Source: an uncultured Mollicutes bacterium (GTDB lineage Bacteria; Bacillota_I; Bacilli_A; RFN20; CAG-826). Taken from it: a stretch of DNA of 18,426 bases. The translations under genes were made by a program, and so were the position numbers. Location of the stretch: positions 1-18,426 of the forward strand of contig CALBGF010000180.1 of the NCBI GenBank assembly GCA_937893635.1, read 5' to 3'. The notes under the pieces are model-generated. The model saw only the letters and a list, made by a program, of their open reading frames with translations, was not told the origin of the DNA and did not search any database. Each line of letters starts with the position of its first letter. The stretch's first letter is position 1. Positions 7,663-14,612 of this stretch are shown here, in pieces.

Positions 7663-8823
7663 ATGAAAATTACTATTGTAGGAATTGGATACGTTGGATT
7701 GTCATTAGCAATACTTCTATCAACAAAACATTCAGTTGTCGCTATTGATACTGATAATAAAAAGATTTCCATGATTAATAATAAAGAGTTTGATTATTTA
7801 AATAAAGATGAATTAAACCTAGTAGCAACAAGTAATAAAGAAAAAGCTTATACTAATTCCGATTTGGTTATTCTAGCTCTTCCAACTAACTTCAACAATG
7901 AAACATGTGCCTTAGATACATCTATTATAGAATCTGTATTAAAAGATATTAATCAATATAATAAAAATGCCATTATAGTCATTAAATCAACAGTTAATAT
8001 TGGATTTAGTAAATATATTGCTAGTGTCTATCCTCAAATGCATTTTTTCTTTTCTCCCGAATTTTTAAAAGAAAATACCGCTATTCAAGATTCATTCTAT
8101 CCAAGTAGAATTGTTGTGGGATATGTTAATAAACTGGATAAGGATATGGCTAATACCATAGCTAATTTATTTTTAAATTGTGCAGAAAATAAATGTGAAA
8201 TTTTAATAACTGGCAGTTTAGAAGCCGAATCTATTAAACTATTTTCTAATACATATTTAGCGATGCGTATTAGTTATTTCAATGAACTCGATACTTTTGC
8301 GGAATTAAATGATTTAAATACCAAAGATATTATTAAAGGAGTATGTCTAGATTCGCGTATTGGAGATTTTTATAATAACCCTTCCTTTGGTTATGGTGGA
8401 TATTGTCTCCCAAAAGATACAAAACAATTAAAATCAACTTATAAAAACGCTCCGGAAAATTTGATATCCTCTATTGTAGAGTCTAACAATACTCGTAACG
8501 AGTTTATAACTAATCGAATTGTTAATCTCTTAAATTCTTCTAATGATATTGTAGGAATATACCGTCTTACTATGAAAAAAGATTCAGACAATTTCCGTTT
8601 TTCAGCAATAAAAAAAGTGATTCAGCAATTACTTGATAAAGGTATTAAAGTAATTATATATGAACCACTTATTAATGATGATAATTTTATGAATGCAAAT
8701 ATTATAAAAGATTTAGATTCATTTAAAAAACAATCTAGCATTATCGTTGCTAATCGCTATGATAAAGATTTAAATGATGTACAAACAAAAGTATACACGC
8801 GCGATATATTTAATCGCGACTAG
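7663..8823 (+). CDS. ugd: UDP-glucose 6-dehydrogenase
   Basis: Oxidises UDP-glucose to UDP-glucuronate with two NAD+, a precursor for capsules and other surface glycans. The 386-residue protein has the Rossmann motif GIGYVG at residues 7-12, with an acidic pair at D29/D31. The substrate-binding SPEFLKENTA starts at 131, the catalytic lysine region is SIKLFSNTYLAMRISYFNE, and the nucleophile C248 lies in GYGGYCLPKD. The C-terminal UDP-binding domain is present but short and divergent. AAGGAG precedes the ATG by 8 bases, and an extended -10 promoter lies upstream. It is a single-gene unit here, convergent with the ABC transporter. A UDP-mannosamine dehydrogenase role is possible on sequence alone, but the 386-residue length and motif spacing fit UDP-glucose dehydrogenase better. 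It may supply the polymer handled by the CpsC/CpsD-like genes at 17068-18334; that link is inference. Confidence 0.9.
   Translation: MKITIVGIGYVGLSLAILLSTKHSVVAIDTDNKKISMINNKEFDYLNKDELNLVATSNKEKAYTNSDLVILALPTNFNNETCALDTSIIESVLKDINQYNKNAIIVIKSTVNIGFSKYIASVYPQMHFFFSPEFLKENTAIQDSFYPSRIVVGYVNKLDKDMANTIANLFLNCAENKCEILITGSLEAESIKLFSNTYLAMRISYFNELDTFAELNDLNTKDIIKGVCLDSRIGDFYNNPSFGYGGYCLPKDTKQLKSTYKNAPENLISSIVESNNTRNEFITNRIVNLLNSSNDIVGIYRLTMKKDSDNFRFSAIKKVIQQLLDKGIKVIIYEPLINDDNFMNANIIKDLDSFKKQSSIIVANRYDKDLNDVQTKVYTRDIFNRD
8800..8818. other. 6-bp perfect hairpin in the 3' end of ugd
   Basis: CGCGAT (8800-8805) and ATCGCG (8813-8818) pair perfectly around a 7-base loop. It is the only GC-rich stem between the convergent ugd and ABC transporter genes, whose stops are 2 bases apart. 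No T-run follows directly on either strand, so it is a poor intrinsic terminator; it may still slow transcription or protect 3' ends. Confidence 0.4.
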
Positions 8824-8825
8824 CA

Positions 8826-10541
8826 CTAATCACGAAATTGGAGTTTATAGAATTCACTATATACTCCATTTTTATTTAATAACTCTTCATGAGTTCCTAA
8901 TTCTTTAACTTGACCTTCCATAATTACTGCAATTTCTGTAGCAGTTTTTATTGTTGATAAACGATGAGCAACAACAATAGTAGTCCTGCCTTTACTTAAA
9001 CGATCTAAAGCACGTTGAATAGCAATTTCAGTTGTATTATCTAAAGCTGAGGTTGCTTCATCTAAAATCAAAATTGAAGGATTCTTTAAAAACACTCGAG
9101 CAATCGAAATTCTTTGTTTTTGCCCGCCTGATAACTTTACGCCACGTTCGCCAACAAGTGTATCAAATCCATTAGGTAGAGCTTTAATAAAATCATAAAT
9201 ATCTGCGTTCTTGCTTGCTTCAATTAATTCTTCTTCTGTTGCATCTAATTTACCATAAAGAATATTGTCTCTTATTGTGCCATTAAATAAGAACACATCT
9301 TGTTGAACAATACCAATATGTTCTCTTAATGATAAAATATTTAAATCATTTAAATTATGACCATCGATAAATATATCACCACTACTAATACGATAAAATG
9401 CTGGAATAATGTGACATATAGTTGTTTTTCCTCCACCCGAAGATCCAACTAAAGCCATTGTTGAACCAGGTTCAATGGTTAAACTTACATCATGTAAAAT
9501 TTCTTCACTTGATAAATAATTAAATGAAACATTCTTTAATTCAATTTTACCAGTTACTTTTTCTAACACTTCACCATTTAAGTTTAAATCTTCTTCTGGT
9601 TGATCCATAATTTCAATAAATCTTTGGAATCCCGCTACTCCATCTTGAAGTTGTTCCATAAATCTAATTAATGTAGAAATAGGAGTTAAAAATAAAGTTA
9701 AAGAAGTTAAGAAAGTGGCAAAATCAGGAGCGTTAATTTTACCATTAATTAAAAATAAACCGCCAGCAACAATGACAATTACATTAAAAGCATCAGTAAC
9801 AAATTGAGTTGTTGACATAAACTGTGCCATATATTTAAATACACCACATCTTGCTTTTTTAAACTCTTCATTATAAACATTAAATTTTTCTAATTCTTTT
9901 TGAGAATTGTTAAATGCTTTTGTGACTCTAATACCTGTAACACTACTTTCTACAGAAGCATTAATTTTTGCTATACCTTCTTTTGATTTTTTAAATGCAT
10001 CAAGCATTCTTTTTCTTAATATCACAGAAATAACAACTAAAATAGGCACACATGCAAAGACAATCAAAGTTAATTGCCAATTAACAAATACCGCTAAATA
10101 AACAAATGAACCAATTATTGACATACCAGAAATAAAGAAATTCTCTGGACCATGGTGCGCTAATTCAGAAACATCCATTAAATCCACAGTTAAACGCGAC
10201 ATAATTTTTCCTGATTCATGTTCGTCATAAAAAGAATAAGGTAATTTTTGTAATTTTTTAAATAAATCTTCACGCATTTCTGCTTGCATATCAACACCAA
10301 TGATATGGCCATAATATTGGACGAAATAACGTAATAACATTCTTACTACATATATAAGTAGTAACAAAAGTCCCGATATTACAACTGCCTTTACATTAGC
10401 GTCAGGAATATAATTGTTAAGTAATTTTCTTGTTACAATAGGATATCCTAAACCAATTAATGAAATAAAAAATGATGCTAACATATCCATTGCAAACATA
10501 AATTTATGTTTAGAATAATAATGCACAAATCGTTTTAGCAT
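8826..10541 (-). CDS. ABC transporter, permease-ATPase fusion (MsbA/MdlB-like half-transporter)
   Basis: A 571-residue exporter-type half-transporter with the permease N-terminal and the ATPase C-terminal. About six membrane segments lie at roughly residues 17-40, 53-77, 134-156, 158-176, 245-267 and 277-297. The nucleotide-binding domain is complete: Walker A GSSGGGKTT (366-374), Q-loop near 413, signature LSGGQKQR (470-477), Walker B LILDEAT (491-497) and the switch histidine H526 (VVAHRLS). With no second half-transporter next to it, it probably works as a homodimer. The substrate cannot be told from sequence; lipid, peptide and drug export are all possible. AGGAGG lies 8 bases before the ATG. 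The hemolysin III-like gene lies upstream on the same strand, separated by a hairpin terminator. The stop is 2 bases from that of convergent ugd. Confidence 0.93.
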   Translation of the reverse strand: MLKRFVHYYSKHKFMFAMDMLASFFISLIGLGYPIVTRKLLNNYIPDANVKAVVISGLLLLLIYVVRMLLRYFVQYYGHIIGVDMQAEMREDLFKKLQKLPYSFYDEHESGKIMSRLTVDLMDVSELAHHGPENFFISGMSIIGSFVYLAVFVNWQLTLIVFACVPILVVISVILRKRMLDAFKKSKEGIAKINASVESSVTGIRVTKAFNNSQKELEKFNVYNEEFKKARCGVFKYMAQFMSTTQFVTDAFNVIVIVAGGLFLINGKINAPDFATFLTSLTLFLTPISTLIRFMEQLQDGVAGFQRFIEIMDQPEEDLNLNGEVLEKVTGKIELKNVSFNYLSSEEILHDVSLTIEPGSTMALVGSSGGGKTTICHIIPAFYRISSGDIFIDGHNLNDLNILSLREHIGIVQQDVFLFNGTIRDNILYGKLDATEEELIEASKNADIYDFIKALPNGFDTLVGERGVKLSGGQKQRISIARVFLKNPSILILDEATSALDNTTEIAIQRALDRLSKGRTTIVVAHRLSTIKTATEIAVIMEGQVKELGTHEELLNKNGVYSEFYKLQFRD

Positions 10542-10557
10542 AATAATTACCTCCTAA

Positions 10558-10581
10558 AATAAAAACGCCATTTAAGGCGCC
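10558..10581 (-). terminator. Rho-independent terminator after the hemolysin III-like gene
   Basis: On the minus strand, CGCC (10579-10576) and GGCG (10569-10566) form a short GC stem, extended by a G-T pair, around TTAAAT. TTTTTATTTT follows. It lies 19 bases past the upstream stop codon and only a few bases before the AGGAGG of the ABC transporter gene, so it separates the two genes or attenuates read-through. Confidence 0.65.
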
Positions 10582-10584
10582 TTT

Positions 10585-10590
10585 ATTATA
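10585..10590 (-). promoter_or_regulatory. candidate -10 element for the ABC transporter gene
   Basis: A perfect TATAAT on the minus strand lies between the upstream gene's stop and the terminator hairpin, with a weak TTTTAA 17 bases upstream. Its predicted start (about 10578) falls inside the hairpin, so transcripts from this promoter would lack the intact stem. In AT-rich DNA this match could be chance. Confidence 0.3.
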
Positions 10591-10599
10591 TATTAAATT

Positions 10600-11277
10600 T
10601 TATAAATTTAAAAGCAAGATAATTATTCCAATTTCTTGAACGATTGTTCCTAAAATACAAAATATATGAAATACAGAATGAAACCATTTTTTATTATGGC
10701 CAATACCATAAAAAATAACACCTAGTGTATAAATGATTCCACCAATTAATATAAATAAAAATGCTTCAAGAGACAAAATATCAACAATATTCGGGACTAA
10801 AATTAAAGCCCATCCCATGATTAAATATAAAAACATTGCAATGATTAATACTTTCTTACTCGATAAATCATAAGCGTTTAACAATATGCCAATTAATGCT
10901 CCTATCCATTCGATAAGTAAAATTATTAAGCAAGTAGTAGAATCAAGAGCCATAATGGCAATTGGTGTATATGTTCCAGCAATCAAGACATAAATAGTAC
11001 AATGATCTATAATACGCGCTACTTTCTTTTTATAAGTATTAGGATTCATGCCATGATAAATGCTCGATGCTAAATATAAGAAAATAATTGTTAATGAATA
11101 AACAATTAATCCTATTGTTACCCCAGCAATTAAATGTTTGCTTATCGCTAATATAATAAATAAAATTAATGATCCAAAACCAATGACCGCTCCGATAGCG
11201 TGGCTAATAACATTAAACAATTCTTCTCCTTTTGAATAAATAGGCATTTCCATTTCTTTGATTTTTTGCTTTGACAT
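10600..11277 (-). CDS. trhA: hemolysin III / PAQR-family membrane protein (TrhA-like)
   Basis: A 225-residue, seven-segment membrane protein of the hemolysin III (YqfA/TrhA) branch of the PAQR superfamily. Family residues are all visible: the N-terminal ELFNVISHAIG with H26, SSIYHG with H75, DHCTIYVLIAGTYTP with D91-H92, and a C-terminal H200-x3-H204 pair in HSVFHIFCILG. These histidines and acid form the metal site typical of PAQR proteins. Members are linked to membrane fluidity or energy homeostasis; the hemolysin name is historical and does not imply toxin activity. The ATG at 11277 is preferred over one 13 codons upstream because GGAGG lies about 7 bases before it. It is divergent from the XRE-type regulator, which might control it, though no shared operator is proven. 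Confidence 0.9.
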   Translation of the reverse strand: MSKQKIKEMEMPIYSKGEELFNVISHAIGAVIGFGSLILFIILAISKHLIAGVTIGLIVYSLTIIFLYLASSIYHGMNPNTYKKKVARIIDHCTIYVLIAGTYTPIAIMALDSTTCLIILLIEWIGALIGILLNAYDLSSKKVLIIAMFLYLIMGWALILVPNIVDILSLEAFLFILIGGIIYTLGVIFYGIGHNKKWFHSVFHIFCILGTIVQEIGIIILLLNL

Positions 11278-11327
11278 AATATCGCCTCCACCAATAATAT
11301 AAGTAAGAGGCTTCAAAATAGCACCCT

Positions 11328-11357
11328 ATTATAAAAGTTTCGTTTCTATTATGAAAA
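11328..11357 (-). promoter_or_regulatory. candidate promoter for the hemolysin III-like gene
   Basis: Minus-strand TTTTCA (11357-11352) lies 18 bases from a perfect TATAAT (11333-11328). The predicted start near 11321 gives a leader of about 45 bases to the GGAGG-preceded ATG at 11277. The -35 sits within 10 bases of the palindrome at 11365-11379 that flanks the divergent regulator's promoter. Confidence 0.5.
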
Positions 11358-11364
11358 AATTGAG

Positions 11365-11379
11365 TCTCTTTAAAAGAGA
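11365..11379. promoter_or_regulatory. perfect 15-bp palindrome, candidate operator
   Basis: TCTCTTT and AAAGAGA form perfect 7-bp arms around a single A. The palindrome lies 1 base upstream of the -35 of the XRE-type regulator gene and about 8 bases upstream of the -35 of the divergent hemolysin III-like gene. The size and symmetry suit a dimeric helix-turn-helix protein; autoregulation is inferred. Confidence 0.55.
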
Positions 11380-11380
11380 A

Positions 11381-11409
11381 TTGATAAAAAATGCATTATA
11401 TTTTATACT
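11381..11409 (+). promoter_or_regulatory. sigma-A-type promoter for the XRE-type regulator
   Basis: TTGATA (11381-11386) and TATACT (11404-11409) are separated by exactly 17 bases, the best two-box promoter in the window. The predicted start near 11416 gives a very short leader starting at the GGTGA ribosome binding site. This supports the ATG at 11426 and argues against translation from the upstream ATG at 11351. Confidence 0.7.
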
Positions 11410-11425
11410 ATTAGTGGTGATTATG

Positions 11426-11995
11426 ATGAATGAAGCAGAAATAAGAAAGAATTTTTCTAACAACTTAGTTAGACTAAGAAAATTAAAAAAATTAAATCAA
11501 AATGATTTAGCAAAAGAGTTTAATTACTCTAATAAAGCAATTTCAAAATGGGAAACAGGAGAAACAATTCCTGATATAGTTATGCTTAAACAAATTGCAG
11601 ATTTTTTCCAAATCACACTTGACGAATTAATAACAAGTGAAAACATATGTAAAGAAAAAGAAAAGCGAAAAAAAAGAAAGCTTATTACCTATGCTTCTGC
11701 TGGCTTAAGCTATCTTGTCGCTGCAATTGTATTTTTAATTTTAGAAATATGCCACGTTCCAAATTCTTATTTATGTTTTTTAATTGCTATTCCTACTAGC
11801 GCCATTGTATTAATTGTATTTACTAAACTTTGGTTTGAAAAAATATATTTATTTTTCTCTATACTCGTTCTTATTTGGTCACTATTCTTAATAGTTCTTA
11901 TAATACTACCAAAAACATTTATTATACCAAGCATTATAATTGCTATTATTTTAACTGTTCTTTTTGCAATATTTTTAAAAATTGATAAGAAATAA
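11426..11995 (+). CDS. membrane-anchored XRE-family transcriptional regulator
   Basis: A 189-residue protein with a DNA-binding head and a membrane tail. Residues 7-62 form a Cro/CI-type helix-turn-helix: LVRLRKLKKLNQNDLAKEF, then NKAISKWETGETIPD and LKQIADFFQITLDELI. A basic stretch (KEKEKRKKRK, about 76-85) leads into four hydrophobic segments at roughly 86-108, 114-133, 139-161 and 165-185. The frame is open from 11351, but that upstream ATG has no ribosome binding site and lies upstream of the promoter. The ATG at 11426 has GGTGA 5 bases upstream; 11423 is a close alternative. Such proteins are common in Firmicutes and may sense membrane state, though the signal is unknown. The adjacent palindrome suggests autoregulation. 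The stop is 1 base from that of the convergent DUF5662-like gene. Confidence 0.88.
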   Translation: MNEAEIRKNFSNNLVRLRKLKKLNQNDLAKEFNYSNKAISKWETGETIPDIVMLKQIADFFQITLDELITSENICKEKEKRKKRKLITYASAGLSYLVAAIVFLILEICHVPNSYLCFLIAIPTSAIVLIVFTKLWFEKIYLFFSILVLIWSLFLIVLIILPKTFIIPSIIIAIILTVLFAIFLKIDKK

Positions 11996-11996
11996 A

Positions 11997-12524
11997 CTAT
12001 TTATTTTTATAATTTTCTTTTATATATTTGAAGGTTTCTTTTTCACCTTTTTCTTTTAACATTTTTAGCCAACTTTCCATAATCTTACTGCTTTCCGGAT
12101 GCATTCCCGCTCGAGCAGTGTGGCTCATAAAATAATCATAGGCACTACCATCGTTATATTTTTTACCTAAATATACTTTAGAAGCCGCAATACGGTCACA
12201 TAGCATTTCTTTTAAATACCTTATTGGCATTGGTACTGGACCATATAAATGTGTGTCATTATTAACATCAACCCAATATTCATAATGATGTTTATTACGT
12301 CCTTTATGATGCATCCATGCTTCCGAATATCCTTTTACTTCACGTTCTCTATCATTTGGACTTCTCGTTCCTTGATAGTATTTAGCGCCATTAAAAAATT
12401 CAGTTGGAGAATACTTAGATAAATCATGTCTTAAACCTTGAAAGCCTATGCCTAGTTTAAAGCAATAATGCATTACAATATGGCGATGTTTGGTAATAGT
12501 ACAAAAATGTTTGAATATATGCAT
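11997..12524 (-). CDS. DUF5662-like protein
   Basis: A 175-residue soluble protein that I match from memory to the DUF5662 family of uncharacterised Firmicutes and phage proteins. The telling segments are GIGFQGLRHDLSKYSPTEFF, AKYYQGTRSP, EAWMHHKGRNKHHYEYW, and PMPIRYLKEMLCDRIAA. The HD pair in LRHDLSKYS and the histidine cluster HHKGRNKHH suggest a metal site of the HD-hydrolase kind; this is inference, as no activity is known to me. The ATG at 12524 is chosen because AGGAGG lies 5 bases before it; the frame extends 10 codons further upstream without a second ribosome binding site. It is convergent with the XRE-type regulator (1 base between stops) and divergent from the small gene at 12608. 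Nothing nearby ties it to a pathway. Confidence 0.82.
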   Translation of the reverse strand: MHIFKHFCTITKHRHIVMHYCFKLGIGFQGLRHDLSKYSPTEFFNGAKYYQGTRSPNDREREVKGYSEAWMHHKGRNKHHYEYWVDVNNDTHLYGPVPMPIRYLKEMLCDRIAASKVYLGKKYNDGSAYDYFMSHTARAGMHPESSKIMESWLKMLKEKGEKETFKYIKENYKNK

Positions 12525-12607
12525 ATATTTTCCTCCTAAAATAAATTTTAACAATTTTAACCATTAAATTATTTATTACTTAATTAATAATAATGGTTGG
12601 TGATAGT

Positions 12608-12799
12608 ATGAAGAAAAAATCAATCAAAGAATATGCCGAGATGAGTTTTCTAACAAGACGAAAAAATGATTTAAATGAACTTGCTGAAGAAAACATAATT
12701 TATGAAGAATCACAAACAGGTCCACAAGAAGAGCCAACTTTAAAAGAGATACAATTAAATTTAAAATCGATTAAAAAGAAAATGAGATTTAATAATTAG
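12608..12799 (+). CDS. small charged hypothetical protein, 63 residues
   Basis: A short open frame beginning MKKKSIKEYAEMSFLTRRKN and ending KSIKKKMRFNN. It is rich in Lys and Glu, predicted largely helical, with an acidic centre (ELAEENIIYEESQTGPQEEP), and has no membrane segment or cysteine. I recognise no family. The ATG at 12608 has GGTGAT 6 bases upstream and is preferred to the ATG at 12593, which has no ribosome binding site. It is divergent from the DUF5662-like gene, and its last 11 bases overlap the end of the convergent phosphonate gene at 12789. Codon use looks like the neighbours. It is probably a real gene, but less certain than the others because of its size. Confidence 0.6.
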   Translation: MKKKSIKEYAEMSFLTRRKNDLNELAEENIIYEESQTGPQEEPTLKEIQLNLKSIKKKMRFNN

Positions 12800-14612
12800 C
12801 TTCTAATATTTCTAAATACATTCGCTTTAATGTTTCCTTAGAAATATCTACTGGAAAGTTTTTTAATCTTTCTACATTAATTGCATCTACAATTTCATTA
12901 AGTCCATTTTCATTATATTCTAATGGTTTAATAAAATCATATTTATGTAATAAATTAATAAACTTAGTAATAGATTCTTGATCATTTTGACATACAAATG
13001 ATTTATTAATTAAATCTAGACTATTTCTTAAATACTTTTTGCCACGTGCATCAAAAGTATTTTTATAGTTATTAACTAAATAACTCCATGTTTTAGGCAA
13101 AGCAAGCGCCACAGCGTGTCCATGAGCAAGTCCATATATACTTGTTAGTTTATAGCTCATTGCATGCGCAGCGGTTGTTTTTGTAATATTAATAGCCTTA
13201 CCTGCTAAATTAGATGCTTCAATCATCTTTTTAGCGGATTTAGCATCTCCATTAAGATAACTATCTTCATTTTCTAATATTAATTTGATTGCTTTTTTAG
13301 CATAAATTTTACTTTGTGCATTAGAATTTACCGACCAAATTGATTCAATTGCTTGACATAAAGCATCAAGTAATGTGGATTTCTTTTGATAAATAGGTAA
13401 TGACAAAAGCAAATGATAATCAAGTATAGCGATATCTGGTAAAATGATATCATCATGAACAGATTGCTTTTTGCCTTCAAAATAAATTACCGCGAAGTGC
13501 GTTGATTCGCTACCAGTTCCTGCCGTTGTTGGTATTGCGATATGTTTTAAATTGATGTATTTATGCTCTTGTGTTAAATAATTTTTAGTTCCATCCATCA
13601 TAGAAAATAATTTAACACATTTTGCTACGTCAATTGCGCTACCTCCGCCTAAAGACACAATTGAATCGCAATTATTATCTTTAAATAATTTCAAAGCATT
13701 TTCAACTTCTTCATATTTAGGATTAGCGTCAAAATTATCAAATAAAGCGTAATTAATATTATGACTATGCAATAATTTTTCTATTTTTGTTCTTAAAAAT
13801 TTAGACACAACCACTAAAGGATTATGTAAATTATATTTATTTAAAATTACTGGTAAATTGTTAATGTTTTTTATGATTTCTTGTTCTTTAAAATCTAAGT
13901 TTCTAATTTCTAAGCTAACCTTTTCATAGTCATCAGTATTATCAATTTCGTTAATATAATATTTTTCATAACTTATTGGGAAAATATCTAATTTATCAGA
14001 AACTTCATTTAATGCATTTTCAGCATAAACATTGACATTATCCGCTAAAACAAATTCTTCTACTTTATCCATCCAAACCTTTAAATCATTTTTAGTTAAT
14101 TTATATAAAGGTTGAAAAGTATAACAATTATCATCAAAAATATGAATGGATACTTCTTTTAGTTTATTATCTACTATTCTACCTTTAAAATCTTTTTCTG
14201 GTAAAGGTATTTTTTTATTTATTAAACAAGTCGATTGATGTGGATCATTAATAATAGCTAATAATAATTTTTTATTAAAAACCAAATCACCATGAAGCAT
14301 TAAAAAATCATCATCTAAAAATTCTTTGGCTAAATAAAAAGAATAAATATAATTTGTTTGATCATATTTATCATTATGTACAAAAGTAAAATGCATGTTT
14401 TGATATGCTTTTTTACTTGCTACTTCTTTTAATTGTTCTTCATATGGTCCAGTTGTAATGACAACATATTTGATGCCTACATCATTTAATAAACGAAGTT
14501 GTCTTTCAAATATGGTTTCGCCATTTTTAAGCTTAACCATACATTTAGGAGAATGTTTTGTTAGTTCTCCCATTCTTTTTCCAATTCCAGAATTAAATAT
14601 TAATGCTTTCAT
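12789..14612 (-). CDS. LicC-like nucleotidyltransferase fused to phosphonoacetaldehyde reductase-type iron alcohol dehydrogenase
   Basis: A 607-residue two-domain protein. Residues 1 to about 235 are a sugar-phosphate/choline-phosphate-type nucleotidyltransferase: NSGIGKRMGELTKHSPKCM replaces the glycine-rich start, NYIYSFYLA (88-96) resembles LicC, and metal-binding Asp candidates are D109 (HGD) and D224 (NEID). Residues from about 255 to the end are an iron-type alcohol dehydrogenase with GGGSAIDVAK (322-331) and TTAGTGSES (362-370). Its metal ligands are D416, H483 and H497, with Q420 where FucO-type enzymes have a second-helix histidine. Next to PEP mutase and the decarboxylase, the best reading is reduction of phosphonoacetaldehyde to 2-hydroxyethylphosphonate and CMP activation of the product by the N-terminal domain. 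The substrates are inferred from context. AGGTG lies 8 bases before the ATG, and the preceding gene's stop abuts it (TAA-ATG). It is the last gene of the operon. Confidence 0.85.
   Translation of the reverse strand: MKALIFNSGIGKRMGELTKHSPKCMVKLKNGETIFERQLRLLNDVGIKYVVITTGPYEEQLKEVASKKAYQNMHFTFVHNDKYDQTNYIYSFYLAKEFLDDDFLMLHGDLVFNKKLLLAIINDPHQSTCLINKKIPLPEKDFKGRIVDNKLKEVSIHIFDDNCYTFQPLYKLTKNDLKVWMDKVEEFVLADNVNVYAENALNEVSDKLDIFPISYEKYYINEIDNTDDYEKVSLEIRNLDFKEQEIIKNINNLPVILNKYNLHNPLVVVSKFLRTKIEKLLHSHNINYALFDNFDANPKYEEVENALKLFKDNNCDSIVSLGGGSAIDVAKCVKLFSMMDGTKNYLTQEHKYINLKHIAIPTTAGTGSESTHFAVIYFEGKKQSVHDDIILPDIAILDYHLLLSLPIYQKKSTLLDALCQAIESIWSVNSNAQSKIYAKKAIKLILENEDSYLNGDAKSAKKMIEASNLAGKAINITKTTAAHAMSYKLTSIYGLAHGHAVALALPKTWSYLVNNYKNTFDARGKKYLRNSLDLINKSFVCQNDQESITKFINLLHKYDFIKPLEYNENGLNEIVDAINVERLKNFPVDISKETLKRMYLEILEANY

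Noticed and set aside
10600..11277. Hemolysin toxin
   Set aside because: The hemolysin III name is historical; the motifs are those of PAQR-type membrane-homeostasis proteins.
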